59,319 nt of DNA from JANMZO01 sp031383405 (GTDB taxonomy: Bacteria > Actinomycetota > Acidimicrobiia > Acidimicrobiales > JANYDT01). The translations under genes and the position numbers were made by a program. Below the pieces are notes generated by a model that did no database searches, was not told the origin of the DNA, and saw only the letters and a program-made list of their open reading frames with translations. Shown here piece by piece: positions 34,647 to 43,691 of this stretch. The stretch covers positions 1-59,319 of the forward strand of contig JANMZO010000259.1 of assembly GCA_031383405.1 (NCBI GenBank), read 5' to 3'. Numbering within the stretch: position 1 is the first letter of the stretch; every line of letters starts with the position of its first letter.

Positions 34647-35360
34647 ATGCTCGCAGTCAGTCTGTTGGACAAACTCGGAATCTTCTGGATTCTCCGTTGG
34701 TGGCACGTCGTTTTCGGCGTGGCGTGGATCGGCCTCCTCTACTACTTCAACTTCGTTCAGGTTCCGTCGTTCCCGACGATGGAAGCTCCGCACCGGAACG
34801 GCGCGATCGACAAGCTCGTCCCCCGGGCACTTTGGTATTTCCGTTGGGCGGCCATGGCCACCGCCGGCACCGGCATCATCATGCTCGGGATGTACGCCTC
34901 GGATCTGTACAAGGACAATGCCGGCATTTCGGTCTACTCGGGCTCCATTCTCGGCCTCGTAATGCTGGCCAACGTGTGGCTCATCATCTGGCCGAATCAG
35001 CAAACCGTCATAGCCAATGCCCGGGGTCTCCTCGCCGGCGAAGCAGCCAAACCCGAGGCCGCTGCAGCTGGGCGCAAGGCCCTTCTCGCCAGCCGGACCA
35101 ATGCGATCTTCAGCATTCCGATGCTCATGTTCATGACCGGTACGCAGCACTTTTTCGGCCTTGCCGATCCGGTATCGCCGTCCATCGTCTACTGGATCAT
35201 CTTCCTTGCGATCGTCGCTGTCCTGGAGCTCAGCGCCCTCGGTATGATCGGCGGCTTCGAGGGCCCGCTGACGAAGCAGATCGCCGGGCATCCCCGGCAG
35301 GTCTTCCACCTTGGAGTTCCGGTCGCGATCGTGCTCCTTGCGATCTTCCTTCTGCTCTGA
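34647..35360 (+). CDS. PuuD-like urate oxidase N-terminal membrane domain protein
   Basis: 237 aa, about 6-7 membrane helices. The start, ILRWWHVVFGVAWIGLLYYF then NFVQVP, is typical of the Urate_ox_N (DUF989) domain that forms the membrane part of the PuuD urate hydroxylase. PuuD proteins usually continue into a cytochrome c domain; this one ends after the membrane part. AAGGAG lies upstream of ATG 34647. A hairpin terminator follows (35410-35446), then a secreted cupredoxin gene. Urate oxidation is possible but not shown, since stand-alone DUF989 proteins have unknown roles. Confidence 0.78.
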   Translation: MLAVSLLDKLGIFWILRWWHVVFGVAWIGLLYYFNFVQVPSFPTMEAPHRNGAIDKLVPRALWYFRWAAMATAGTGIIMLGMYASDLYKDNAGISVYSGSILGLVMLANVWLIIWPNQQTVIANARGLLAGEAAKPEAAAAGRKALLASRTNAIFSIPMLMFMTGTQHFFGLADPVSPSIVYWIIFLAIVAVLELSALGMIGGFEGPLTKQIAGHPRQVFHLGVPVAIVLLAIFLLL

Positions 35361-35409
35361 CCACAACGTCCAGCGCGGCTTCGCCCGGCTACAACGTTGT
35401 TCTGCAACA

Positions 35410-35446
35410 CGGCGTGACGACGGCCCGAGTGGCCAACGTCACGCCG
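35410..35446 (+). terminator. Hairpin terminator after the PuuD-like gene
   Basis: A 10-bp perfect stem CGGCGTGACG (35410-35419) / CGTCACGCCG (35437-35446) with a GGCC...GGCC inner pair. It is followed by a weakly T-rich stretch (CTTTGCTTGATTTG). Position 50 bases after the stop fits a transcription terminator. Confidence 0.6.
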
Positions 35447-35510
35447 CTTTGCTTGATTTGCTCACAGTTTCGTTGTCACTAGCTCGCGAGTGCCTGGCAA
35501 CATCGACCGT

Positions 35511-35909
35511 ATGGAAAACTCTTCTGCAGTTGGTAGGAAACTCCGTGGCCACCGTCGGGTGGCTGCGTTGCTCGTCGGTGGGTTCGTTGCCGTCGCCGGC
35601 GTCTCGGTCGCCACGCTCGCCTCGCCGAACCCGGCAAACGCCCAGTTGGGTGGAGCCAAATCGACGACCATCGGGGTCAAGAGCCTGACTTTCGATCCGA
35701 ACAAGGTCACCGTCAAGGTGAACGAGCCGATCACGTTCGTGTGGCGTCAGACCGTCGCCCACAACATCGTCTTCGACGACAAGACCCTCCCGAAGTCGAA
35801 GACCCAGAACAAGGGCACCTGGCCCCTCAAAGGAATTGCCAAGGCGGGCACGTACAAGTACAAGTGCACCCTGCACCCGGGCATGAACGGTCAGATCACC
35901 GTCAAGTAA
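35511..35909 (+). CDS. Secreted cupredoxin (plastocyanin-like copper protein)
   Basis: 132 aa. N-terminal signal peptide: basic RKLRGHRR, a hydrophobic core to about 35, and a likely cut after ANA. The ~90-residue mature domain has the blue-copper ligands: His in TVAHNIVF, then Cys, His and Met in YKCTLHPGM. So it should bind one copper and shuttle electrons outside the cell. ATG 35511 is used; an upstream GTG (35490) would spoil the signal peptide. Separated by a terminator from the PuuD-like membrane gene, but possibly its electron partner, since that protein lacks its usual cytochrome c domain. Confidence 0.85.
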   Translation: MENSSAVGRKLRGHRRVAALLVGGFVAVAGVSVATLASPNPANAQLGGAKSTTIGVKSLTFDPNKVTVKVNEPITFVWRQTVAHNIVFDDKTLPKSKTQNKGTWPLKGIAKAGTYKYKCTLHPGMNGQITVK

Positions 35910-35933
35910 GCACACACCCCACATCCCGTTATT

Positions 35934-35966
35934 AAGCGCCCCTTTCGGCTCAGCCGTTTGGGGCTT
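35934..35966. terminator. Bidirectional terminator between convergent genes
   Basis: AAGC-GCCCC pairs with GGGGCTT (one bulge), enclosing a CGGC-TCA-GCCG inner hairpin flanked by TTT on both sides. It sits midway between the convergent cupredoxin and fdhD genes, as expected for a two-way terminator. Confidence 0.65.
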
Positions 35967-35982
35967 CGGATCCCGGGGACCG

Positions 35983-36840
35983 TCATCCCACCCGATGAGC
36001 GTGGCTGTACAGGTTGGCGCCGCCGTTGCGCACGAAGCCAGCGAGTGTGATGCCGAAGCGCTCCGCGGCGTCTACAGCGAGGCTGGATGCGGCCGAGACC
36101 GCGACAATCATGGAGATCCCAACCATCGCCGCTTTCTGGACGATCTCGAAACTGACCCGGCCTGAGACCACCAGAAGCAAGCCGGCGAGCGGCACGTCCT
36201 TGGCCAGGACTGCTTCGCCTATCACCTTGTCGACCGCGTTGTGCCGACCGATGTCTTCCCGCACGAAAAGCATCCGGCCGGAAGCGTCGAACAGCCCGAC
36301 CCCGTGAAGGCCTCCGGTCCGCTCGAAGAGGGTCTGTTCCCGGCGAAGCCGATCGGGCAGCGACACGAGAAGCGCGGCCTCGACAACAGTTGAGTCGTTG
36401 GCCCGGGGTTCGGGAACCGATGCCTCAAGATCGTCGAGCGTAGACGTGCCGCAGATCCCACAACTTGCGCTCGTGATGAGGGCCCTGCGGGACAATCCGT
36501 CGACGGTGGGCCGTGTGGTTCGAACGGTCACGATGTTGTACTTCTGCTCGACACCCACCCCCTTGGTGCAGTACTCCACCGATCGCAGGTCATCGGCACC
36601 GCGGAGGATTCCCTCGGTCGTCAAGAACCCCACCGCCAGCGCGAAATCGTGGCCCGGTGTGCGCATCGTGATTGCGATGGTCGACGCTTCGGCTCCCGGG
36701 CTCACGACCCGTATCTCGAGCGGTTCTTCACCGGCGACGCGGTCCCGACGGGCTTTACGCGAACCGTCGGCGGCCAACTGCACCACAGTACGGTCAACGC
36801 TCGCTTTGCGCATCGCCGGACGAGCGGTCCCGTCGGTCAC
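35983..36840 (-). CDS. fdhD: FdhD, sulfur carrier protein for formate dehydrogenase
   Basis: 285 aa. Seen: EEPLEIRV, HDFALAVGFLTTEGI, the SCGICG motif with the two sulfur-carrying cysteines, REDIGRHNAVDKVIGEAVL and SGRVSFEIVQKAAMVGI. FdhD passes sulfur from IscS to the molybdenum/tungsten-bis-MGD cofactor, making formate dehydrogenase active. No formate dehydrogenase lies in the window. The start ATG overlaps the stop of the PPOX gene by four bases, so it is in one minus-strand operon with the PPOX protein and HelD. The assignment is firm. Confidence 0.95.
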   Translation of the reverse strand: MTDGTARPAMRKASVDRTVVQLAADGSRKARRDRVAGEEPLEIRVVSPGAEASTIAITMRTPGHDFALAVGFLTTEGILRGADDLRSVEYCTKGVGVEQKYNIVTVRTTRPTVDGLSRRALITSASCGICGTSTLDDLEASVPEPRANDSTVVEAALLVSLPDRLRREQTLFERTGGLHGVGLFDASGRMLFVREDIGRHNAVDKVIGEAVLAKDVPLAGLLLVVSGRVSFEIVQKAAMVGISMIVAVSAASSLAVDAAERFGITLAGFVRNGGANLYSHAHRVG

Positions 36841-37244
36841 GATGACGCCCGTGTCGCCCGGCCCAACACCCGGTCGACCACGACGACCATCACCACCCGG
36901 TTGGGGTTGGGGCGGGGGGCCTGATACCTCTTGGCATAGCGTTTCTCGGCGTCGGCGATCGCGTCGGGATCGCGCACAACAACGGCCGGACCCTCAAGCG
37001 ACAACCATCGGGCACCATCGACCTGGCACACCACCGAGCGAGACCCGGCATCAACATTGCGAACCTTCTGCCCACCGTCGGAGCAGATGACGCGAACCGT
37101 GCCGGTCGGGAGGTCGAAGGTGAAGCCCACGGGAACGACATGCGGCGTGCCGTCGGAGCGGATGGTCGTCAGCGTGGCGAGGTGCCGTTCGGTGAGAAAA
37201 TCGAGAGCGTCGGCGGAGAGGTCGGACACCCGGCGCGATGGCAT
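36837..37244 (-). CDS. PPOX-class flavin/F420-binding protein
   Basis: 135 aa split-barrel protein of the pyridoxamine 5'-phosphate oxidase-like group: LTERHLATLTTIRSDGTPH, VVPVGFTFD, VRNVDAGSRSVVCQVDG and YAKRYQAPRPNPNRVV. The small size and pattern match the Rv1155-type F420-dependent oxidoreductases of actinobacteria. Substrate unknown. ATG 37244 shares its A with the HelD stop (TGATG) and has GGTGGG upstream. A longer start at 37277 would overlap HelD by 33 bases. Its stop overlaps fdhD. Cofactor (F420 or FMN) not resolved. Confidence 0.85.
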   Translation of the reverse strand: MPSRRVSDLSADALDFLTERHLATLTTIRSDGTPHVVPVGFTFDLPTGTVRVICSDGGQKVRNVDAGSRSVVCQVDGARWLSLEGPAVVVRDPDAIADAEKRYAKRYQAPRPNPNRVVMVVVVDRVLGRATRASS

Positions 37245-39406
37245 CAGGTACCCACCGATGCCGTTTCGCGCATGCACTCGGGAAGTTCCTCGGCGTGGAC
37301 GACAACCAACTCACGCGTGGCCCGTGTCAGGGCGACAAACAACGCACGGAGGCCTTGCGCCGAATCGCTCGCCACCCCGGCCGGTTCGACAACGACAACC
37401 CCGTCGAATTCCAGACCCTTGGCCATACGGACCGGGAGCACGGTGACTCCTTCGCCGGTCAGTCCGGTCGGATCGATCGCGACGTCGGCCCTCTCGAGCC
37501 GGGCCGACAGCGCATCGACGAGTTGATCGGGGCAGAGCACGGCAATCGTGCCGAGACCGATCTTCTCGCGAAGGTCGGCCACCACACCGTCGATCCGGGA
37601 GACCATCTCGTCTTCTGACGCGAACCGCACTACGTCGGGCTCGTATCCGTTGGACCGCACGGACCGGGGCACGATCAACCCCGGCGCCGCGACCGCCAGG
37701 ACGCGAGCGGCAAGAGCCATGATCTCGGCGGGCGTGCGATAGCCGACTGACAGGGTGACGAGCCGTGGTGGCCGTTTCCTGGGCAGATACGAAAGCACCT
37801 GCTCCCAGTCTTTCGGTGCCCACATGCCGGTGGCCTGACCAATGTCTCCGACAACGGTCATGGAACCCGACAGCGACCGACGCGCCACCATTCGAAGCTG
37901 CATAGGTGAAAGGTCCTGAGCCTCGTCGATAATTATATGACCGTATGTGCGCATGCCATCTTCACCATGGAGACCATCGGCCGACAACATCTGATTCGAC
38001 CCGCCGTTGCTCGGCAACGGCCCCAACAGCTGAGCGGCTTCGTCGAGCAGGGGAATATCCGACGACGTCCACACCGCTGACTCGATCGACTCGCCCCGCG
38101 ACCGGTACAGCAACTGCAGTTCGGCGTCGGACAGGACATCGCGGCCGGCGGCCTTGATCAGCGCGGGAGCACCGAACAGATCGCGGATCAGCATTTGCGG
38201 CGATAGCAGCGGCCACATACGGTCAAGGGCCAGGCGGAGTTCTTCTTTGCGCTTGAACTGCGTGGAGAAGTCCATGAACGCCATAATCGCGTCGGGGTCG
38301 CGCCCCGCCCGCAGCATGGCCTCGCGATAGCGAAGGTAGAGCCGGTCCACGAGCAGCGACTGCAGATGCTTGCGCGACGCGTTATGGGACCGGTGGCTAC
38401 GCTTCACCACCGCGACCATCTCGGCCGTTTCCGCAGCGGTGACGGTCAGCTCGTTGGCCCCGAATCCGATCTTGAATCCCTCACGAAGCCCGCGCTGACG
38501 GGTGATCACGGCCCGCTTCACAACTTTCGCCATGCGGAGGTCACCCTTCACCTTCGCCGACGCGTGCGGCTCGCGACCATTGACCCGGACATCCGGCCGG
38601 AAGTCGTCGACCCCGTACAGATCGACGCCCGTTTCGCCGAGACCGGGAAGGACCCGAGAAATGTACCGGATGAACATCCGGTTCGGTCCGACCACGAGCA
38701 CGCCCTGGCGTTCCAACGGGAAGCGGTGCGTGTAAAGCAGGTAGGACGCCCGGTGAAGCGCCACCGCCGTTTTGCCGGTGCCCGGACCGCCCTGCACGAC
38801 CAGAACACCCGGCAGTTCGGAGCGGATGATCTCATCCTGCTCCGACTGAATTGTGGCAACGATGTCGCGCATGTGACCGCTGCGGGCCCGACCGAGCGCG
38901 GCAAGCAGCGCTCCACTCCCGACCAGATCCGATCCGCCGTCGCGTTCCAGACGCTCGACGGTAAACACCTCGTCGTCGATACCGAGCAGTATCTCGGCCT
39001 CGGTGGCGAAATGGCGTCGGCGCTCCAACCCGAGCGGGTTGCGACCGGTAGCCCGGTAGAACGATTCGGCCATCGGGGCTCGCCAGTCAACGACCACCGG
39101 CTCCTGATCCACATCAGAGATCGGCAGCCGACCGATGTAGAACCTCTCCCCCGGCTCACCGTCGGGCCCCGAACGGTGATCGACGCGGCCGAACACCAAA
39201 GACTCCGCACCGAGTTGCAGGCGGGCGAGGCGGCCCATCGCCTGGTCTTCCACCACATCCCTTTCAAAACGGGCCTGGTGCGTGCCCCCAGCCCCTGTCT
39301 CGATCGAATATTGAAGCCTTCGTGCGGACGCACGCATTCGTTCGAGACACGCGTAGGCGTGCTTGATGTAGCGCTGCTCGACTTCGAATTCGGGGTGTGA
39401 CGACAA
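37244..39406 (-). CDS. helD: HelD-like UvrD/Rep-type helicase
   Basis: 720 aa. The N-terminal coiled segment (~1-60) fits the arm that enters the RNA polymerase secondary channel. Then the 1A domain with VVQGGPGTGKTAVALHR (about 204-220), motif II IIIDEAQDLSP, VVGDIGQATG, and motif VI VALTRATRELVVV. HelD removes stalled RNA polymerase from DNA, using ATP; actinobacterial class II forms protect against rifamycins. The start is TTG 39406, supported by GGAGG at 39415-39419 with an 8-base spacer; no ATG is near. First gene of the helD-PPOX-fdhD operon. I did not see a clear rifamycin-associated element upstream. Confidence 0.9.
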   Translation of the reverse strand: MSSHPEFEVEQRYIKHAYACLERMRASARRLQYSIETGAGGTHQARFERDVVEDQAMGRLARLQLGAESLVFGRVDHRSGPDGEPGERFYIGRLPISDVDQEPVVVDWRAPMAESFYRATGRNPLGLERRRHFATEAEILLGIDDEVFTVERLERDGGSDLVGSGALLAALGRARSGHMRDIVATIQSEQDEIIRSELPGVLVVQGGPGTGKTAVALHRASYLLYTHRFPLERQGVLVVGPNRMFIRYISRVLPGLGETGVDLYGVDDFRPDVRVNGREPHASAKVKGDLRMAKVVKRAVITRQRGLREGFKIGFGANELTVTAAETAEMVAVVKRSHRSHNASRKHLQSLLVDRLYLRYREAMLRAGRDPDAIMAFMDFSTQFKRKEELRLALDRMWPLLSPQMLIRDLFGAPALIKAAGRDVLSDAELQLLYRSRGESIESAVWTSSDIPLLDEAAQLLGPLPSNGGSNQMLSADGLHGEDGMRTYGHIIIDEAQDLSPMQLRMVARRSLSGSMTVVGDIGQATGMWAPKDWEQVLSYLPRKRPPRLVTLSVGYRTPAEIMALAARVLAVAAPGLIVPRSVRSNGYEPDVVRFASEDEMVSRIDGVVADLREKIGLGTIAVLCPDQLVDALSARLERADVAIDPTGLTGEGVTVLPVRMAKGLEFDGVVVVEPAGVASDSAQGLRALFVALTRATRELVVVHAEELPECMRETASVGT

Positions 39407-39544
39407 ACGGTTGACCTCCGCGAGGGGCTATAAGACGCTAGTACCTTTCTTTTCGGAAGATTCACACTCGAACCTTCGTGTCAAAAACGATGTCGCGGCC
39501 CTCATTTGGGGAAACGTCACGATGTCGAAATAACTTCGAAATCG

Positions 39545-40306
39545 ATGTCGAACAGAATTGGAGTCATGTTGTCCAGCGAGCTCGTCCCAGGTCATTCAAC
39601 CCTTGCGGTCGACATTGCTCAGTTGTGTGAGTCACGAGGACTCGACACAACGACGGTGCAGAGTCTTATCGACGACGCTCCGCCATCCTGGTGGGGTCAG
39701 GGCGACGCGAGGGTACTGGCCGGTGACCTGGCGCTTCTCGGCCCCGGCATCGGAGCGGAGGGAGTAAGGAATCGGATCACGGCGGGCACCGGCGCGACAT
39801 GGCAACTCGCCATTGTGACGGTTGACCGGATCGGTGCGTTCGCAACGACCTGCGCCACTCTCGTCGAGTACGGGCTGTCAATTCTCGAAGCGCGCGCCGC
39901 GTCGTGGACCGCTCACGGACTCGCCCTTCAGCACCTCACGGTCGTCCCGGTAGAAAAGCCGCTCAGCGGCGAGCCGGACTGGCCCACGATCGGCCTGGGC
40001 CTTCGGGCCGCTCTCGTGAAACCGATCCTCACGGTCGAGGGGGCGAACACCCTGCCCGATGGATGCGTCATGTCGTCCATCACCCAACCCGTCGGGGCAG
40101 GCAACGGCTCCGGCATCTGGACCGTCGAGATCACCGGCCCCGACACCATGGGCCTCCTGGCCGAGGTCACGCGCACCCTCACGGCCCTAGGCGCCGACAT
40201 CCTCTCAGCCGAGGTCACGTCGAACAGCGGCGTCGCCCTCGACACCTTCACAGTTCGCCTTACGGATCCAGCCGGTATCTCGGCCCTGAAAGCCCTCGCC
40301 GTTTAA
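39545..40306 (+). CDS. Double ACT-domain protein
   Basis: 253 aa from ATG 39545. Residues ~1-80 form a helical segment. Then come two ACT domains: WQLAIVTVDRIGAFATTCATL, VEYGLSILEARA near 85-135, and WTVEITGPDTMGLLAEVTRT, LTALGADILSAEV near 185-235. The second is typical of GlnD-like or amino-acid-sensing ACT pairs. No catalytic domain, so it may be a small-molecule sensor or a regulatory subunit. The start is uncertain: ATG 39566 has GGAG too close, and a TTG at 39506 is also open. Divergent from helD. Confidence 0.75.
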   Translation: MSNRIGVMLSSELVPGHSTLAVDIAQLCESRGLDTTTVQSLIDDAPPSWWGQGDARVLAGDLALLGPGIGAEGVRNRITAGTGATWQLAIVTVDRIGAFATTCATLVEYGLSILEARAASWTAHGLALQHLTVVPVEKPLSGEPDWPTIGLGLRAALVKPILTVEGANTLPDGCVMSSITQPVGAGNGSGIWTVEITGPDTMGLLAEVTRTLTALGADILSAEVTSNSGVALDTFTVRLTDPAGISALKALAV

Positions 40307-40652
40307 AGCTTGGCAATTGCGTCGGCCAGCCGGTAGGCGGTTACCGGGCGATAGTTCGGGCGTGTTGTCATATCTGCCATACCCCTCTCCCCGTTCTCCG
40401 TGCGGAACGCATGCATGCAATGACCTTCGATGTCGCTCTGGAGTTGCGGCCGGGGATCCGATGGCCACCCCGCAGTTGGACCAGTTCACCCTCGTCATCA
40501 CGGCCCGTTTCAACCGCTGAACCGGCCATCGGTGGGCGGCGCCGATCGGGGAATGCCTCCCGACATGACAGTGTTGTTCACACAACCGGATGCGGGTTCC
40601 TTCACCCGAACCGCGTCCGGTCGCCGCCAATGCTGCACAAACGAAAGAACCC
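40307..40652. other. Intergenic region before the second ABC exporter
   Basis: 346 bases. Both strands hold short protein-like frames (for example MTTRPNYRPVTAYRLADAIAK on the minus strand, 40303-40380), but none is long enough or well enough placed to call. I see no hairpin terminator and no clear promoter. The region must end one transcript and start that of the ABC gene. Confidence 0.35.
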
Positions 40653-42515
40653 ATGCACCGCTTTCATCCCGAGTTCATCGACCCGTCCGTCAAGTCCCGC
40701 CCGATCGACCGGGCCACGCTGAAGCGGGCCTGGGGGTTTGCGCACCCTTTCCGACGTGAACTCTTCGGCTACCTGGCCCTCGCCGTTGTCAACGCGCTCG
40801 TCGCCGTGCTTCCGGCCCTCGTCATCCGCAAACTGCTCGACGACGCCATCCCCAAAGGTGACCGCTCATCGATCAACCTATTGACGGTCGTGAGCATCGC
40901 GTTGGCCATGTCATCGGCCATTTTCGGGGTGCTGATCCGGTGGCTCGGCGCCCGCCTCGGCGAAGGGCTGATCGCGGAGACCCGCAAGGCCCTCTTCGAC
41001 CATGTCCAGCGCCTCCCGATCGCGTTCTTCGCCCGCACGCAGACCGGATCACTGATGAGCCGCCTGAACAACGACGTGATCGGCGCACAGTCGGCGTTCA
41101 CCTCGACGCTGCGCACGGTCGTCACCGACGCGCTGTTCGTGCTCTTCTCGCTCGCGGCCATGGTCAGCCTCTCGTGGCAGGTGACTCTGCTCTCGCTCAC
41201 CATCGTGCCGCTCCTCGTCTTCGTCTCCAAACGGGTGGGGAAGATGCAGGAAGGCGCAGCACGCGAACAGATGTCGCGGAACTCGTCTATGAACACGTTC
41301 ATGACGGAGCGCTTCAACGTCGCCGGCGCCCTGCTGGTGAAACTCTTCGGCCGTCAACGCGAAGAATCGAAGGAGTACGGTACGAACGCCGACCGCGTCG
41401 CAGCCATCGGCGTGAAGCGGGCGGTGTCCGGCACGCTTCTGATGCTCACGTTGCCATTGGTAAGCGCGCTTGGTACCGCAGGCATTTACTGGTGGGGTGC
41501 GCGCCGGGTCATCGACGGCGGGATGAAGGTCGGCACCGTGGTCGCCATGGCGACGTTGCTCTCCCGACTCTACGGGCCGCTCACCGATCTGGCCGGGGCA
41601 CGGGTGGACTTCGTCACGGCGTTTGTCAGCTTCGAGCGGATCTTCGAAGTGCTTGATGCGAAGCCCGTCATCGCCGACAAACCCGATGCAATCAATCTGG
41701 CCAAGCCCACCGGCGGGGCCCGCATCGAAGCGAGACACCTCCGCTTCCGGTACCCGGCGCCGTCTGAGGTTTCCGTCGCATCGTTGGAAAACAGCACCAC
41801 GATCCTCCCTTCCGACCCCTCGGCATGGATCCTCGACGACATCTCCTTCGTCGTTGAACCCGGCACCATGACCGCCATCGTTGGACCGAGTGGTGGAGGC
41901 AAAACCACCCTGTCGTCGGTCATCGCGAGGCTCTACGAGGTCACCGACGGTGCGCTGGAGATTGAGGGTCTCGATGTTCGAGACATCACCCTCGACAGCC
42001 TTCGCGACTGCATCGGCGTCGTAACCCAGGACGCTCACATGTTCCACGACTCGATCCTCAGCAACCTGCGGTACGCGCGCCCCGAGGCATCGATCGAAGA
42101 CGTCATGGCCGCCTGCCGGGCGGCCCAGATCCACGACATGATCGCCGGCCTCCCCGACGGTTACAACACCACGGTTGGCGAACGGGGTTACCGGCTCTCA
42201 GGCGGTGAGAAGGCGCGCGTCGCGCTGGCCCGTGTTCTGCTGAAGAATCCAGCGATCGTGATCCTCGACGAGGCCACCGCGCACCTCGACTCCGAAACCG
42301 AAGCCCAGATTCAACGGGCGCTCGAGGTGGCCCTGAAGGGTCGGACGTCAGTCGTGATCGCGCACCGCCTTTCCACCATCCAAGCCGCCGATCAGATCCT
42401 CGTGATCCAGGACGGCCGAATCGTGGAGCGCGGCCGTCACGAGGACCTCGCAGGAGCCGGCGGCATCTACGCGGACCTCTACGAAACCCAGTACCTACGC
42501 TCAGCCACGGTGTAA
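40653..42515 (+). CDS. ABC exporter, permease-ATPase fusion (MsbA/MdlB-like)
   Basis: 620 aa half-transporter. The membrane domain spans ~35-320 (six helices; LFGYLALAVVNALVAVLPAL first). The ATPase has Walker A GPSGGGKTT, Q-loop VTQDAHMFHD, signature LSGGEKARVALARVLL, Walker B AIVILDEATAHLD and switch His in IAHRLSTIQ. A ~25-residue insert rich in Ser/Pro lies just before the Walker A region (PAPSEVSVASLENSTTILPS). Homodimers of such proteins export drugs, lipids or peptides. ATG 40653 is chosen because the domain begins there; the ribosome site is weak. Substrate unknown. Confidence 0.9.
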   Translation: MHRFHPEFIDPSVKSRPIDRATLKRAWGFAHPFRRELFGYLALAVVNALVAVLPALVIRKLLDDAIPKGDRSSINLLTVVSIALAMSSAIFGVLIRWLGARLGEGLIAETRKALFDHVQRLPIAFFARTQTGSLMSRLNNDVIGAQSAFTSTLRTVVTDALFVLFSLAAMVSLSWQVTLLSLTIVPLLVFVSKRVGKMQEGAAREQMSRNSSMNTFMTERFNVAGALLVKLFGRQREESKEYGTNADRVAAIGVKRAVSGTLLMLTLPLVSALGTAGIYWWGARRVIDGGMKVGTVVAMATLLSRLYGPLTDLAGARVDFVTAFVSFERIFEVLDAKPVIADKPDAINLAKPTGGARIEARHLRFRYPAPSEVSVASLENSTTILPSDPSAWILDDISFVVEPGTMTAIVGPSGGGKTTLSSVIARLYEVTDGALEIEGLDVRDITLDSLRDCIGVVTQDAHMFHDSILSNLRYARPEASIEDVMAACRAAQIHDMIAGLPDGYNTTVGERGYRLSGGEKARVALARVLLKNPAIVILDEATAHLDSETEAQIQRALEVALKGRTSVVIAHRLSTIQAADQILVIQDGRIVERGRHEDLAGAGGIYADLYETQYLRSATV

Positions 42516-42568
42516 CAGGACCGGCGTAACAGGACCGGCGTAACAGGCCCGGTGTAACAGGCCCGGTG
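42513..42568. repeat. Four tandem 14-bp repeats starting at the ABC stop codon
   Basis: TAACAGGACCGGCG occurs twice (42513-42526, 42527-42540), then TAACAGGCCCGGTG twice (42541-42554, 42555-42568). The first TAA is the ABC exporter stop codon. The repeat lies 60 bases before hemE. Possible slippage array; no structural role evident. Confidence 0.85.
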
Positions 42569-42628
42569 CTCGACCGACGTGGTTGCCTTCATCGAAGCGG
42601 ACCGGCCGGCGCTACCGTGGAGGGAGTT

Positions 42629-43690
42629 ATGCGCACGCCACTTGCTTCGTCACCGTTCCTGGCCGCTTGCCGAGGTGAACGTTCCATCCATACCCCGGTG
42701 TGGTTCATGCGCCAGGCCGGCCGCTCTCTGCCTGAATACCGGGCTTTGCGCGCAGGCAAGACCTTCGACCAGATGATCACCGACCCGGCCCTCGCGGCCG
42801 AGGTCACGGTTCAGCCGGTCCGGCGCCATGGCGTCGACGCTGCGATCTTTTTTTCCGACATCATCACATCGCCCCAATCGATCGTTCCCGGCATCACGAT
42901 CGAAGCCGGACGGGGTCCGGTGATCGAGCGGCCATTTCGCACCGCGGCCGACGTCGATCGGCTCCGTGACTTCCGGCCCGAGCGTGACGTTCCCTACGTC
43001 ATCGAGGCCGTGCAGAGGTGTGTCGCCGAGCTCGACCCGATGGGGGTACCGCTGATCGGATTCGCGGGGGCTCCGTTTACGGTGGCGACGTACCTGGTGG
43101 AAGGTGGCAAGTCGAAGGAGTTCATCCACACGAAGTCCTTGATGCGCGGTGACCCGACGACCTGGTTCGCGCTGCTCGACGCGCTGGCCGACATGGCGCT
43201 CGCCACGTTACAGGCTCAGCTCGGTGCCGGGGCCTCGGCGATCCAGTTGTTCGACTCGTGGGCCGGCGTTCTTTCTGAGGCCGACTACCGGCAGTATGTG
43301 CTGCCCGCGTCGAAGAAGGTCTTTGACGGCCTCCGTGATCGTGAAGTTCCGATGATCCACTTCGGCGTCGCCACCGGTGAGTTGCTCGGAGCGATGCACG
43401 ACGCCGGCGCGACGGTGGTCGGGGTCGACTGGCGCGTCGCCCTAAGAGATGCCGCCCAACGGGTCAAGCCGGGTACGCCGCTACAGGGCAACCTCGACCC
43501 GGTCACGCTCCTCGCCCCGTGGCCGGTGCTCGAGGCCGAGGTGCGGCGCATTCTCGAAGAAGCAGCCACCCTCGAGCAGACCCACATCTTCAACCTCGGC
43601 CACGGCGTGCTGCCCGATGTCGATCCCACCGTGCTGACCCGGGTCGTGCAACTCGTTCATGAGGTCACCGCAACGAGCAAGGGAGCTTGA
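42629..43690 (+). CDS. hemE: Uroporphyrinogen III decarboxylase
   Basis: 353 aa. Seen: WFMRQAGRSLPEYR (25-38) with the substrate-binding Arg residues, FFSDIITSPQSI with the catalytic Asp, GFAGAPFTVATYLVEGG, QLFDSWAG, HFGVATGELL and FNLGHGVLPDVDP. It removes four acetate carboxyls from uroporphyrinogen III to give coproporphyrinogen III. GGAGG lies five bases before ATG 42629. The next gene, hemY, starts one base after the stop, so the pair is one operon. Confidence 0.96.
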   Translation: MRTPLASSPFLAACRGERSIHTPVWFMRQAGRSLPEYRALRAGKTFDQMITDPALAAEVTVQPVRRHGVDAAIFFSDIITSPQSIVPGITIEAGRGPVIERPFRTAADVDRLRDFRPERDVPYVIEAVQRCVAELDPMGVPLIGFAGAPFTVATYLVEGGKSKEFIHTKSLMRGDPTTWFALLDALADMALATLQAQLGAGASAIQLFDSWAGVLSEADYRQYVLPASKKVFDGLRDREVPMIHFGVATGELLGAMHDAGATVVGVDWRVALRDAAQRVKPGTPLQGNLDPVTLLAPWPVLEAEVRRILEEAATLEQTHIFNLGHGVLPDVDPTVLTRVVQLVHEVTATSKGA

Positions 43691-43691
43691 C

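Noticed and set aside
39407..39440. TTGACC with TATAAG upstream of the ACT gene as a promoter
   Set aside because: The spacer is only about 12 bases, too short for a sigma-70 promoter.
39519..39545. TCGAA-ATAAC-TTCGA, resembling an SOS box upstream of the ACT gene
   Set aside because: The spacing is wrong for the actinobacterial LexA box (TCGAAC, four bases, GTTCGA), so not called.
40303..40380. 25-codon minus-strand ORF (MADMTTRPNYRPVTAYRLADAIAKL-type reading; longest block quoted in parts) ending over the ACT gene stop
   Set aside because: Protein-like look but tiny, and it overlaps the ACT gene's stop. GGAGAGG is nearby, yet evidence is too thin for a gene call.
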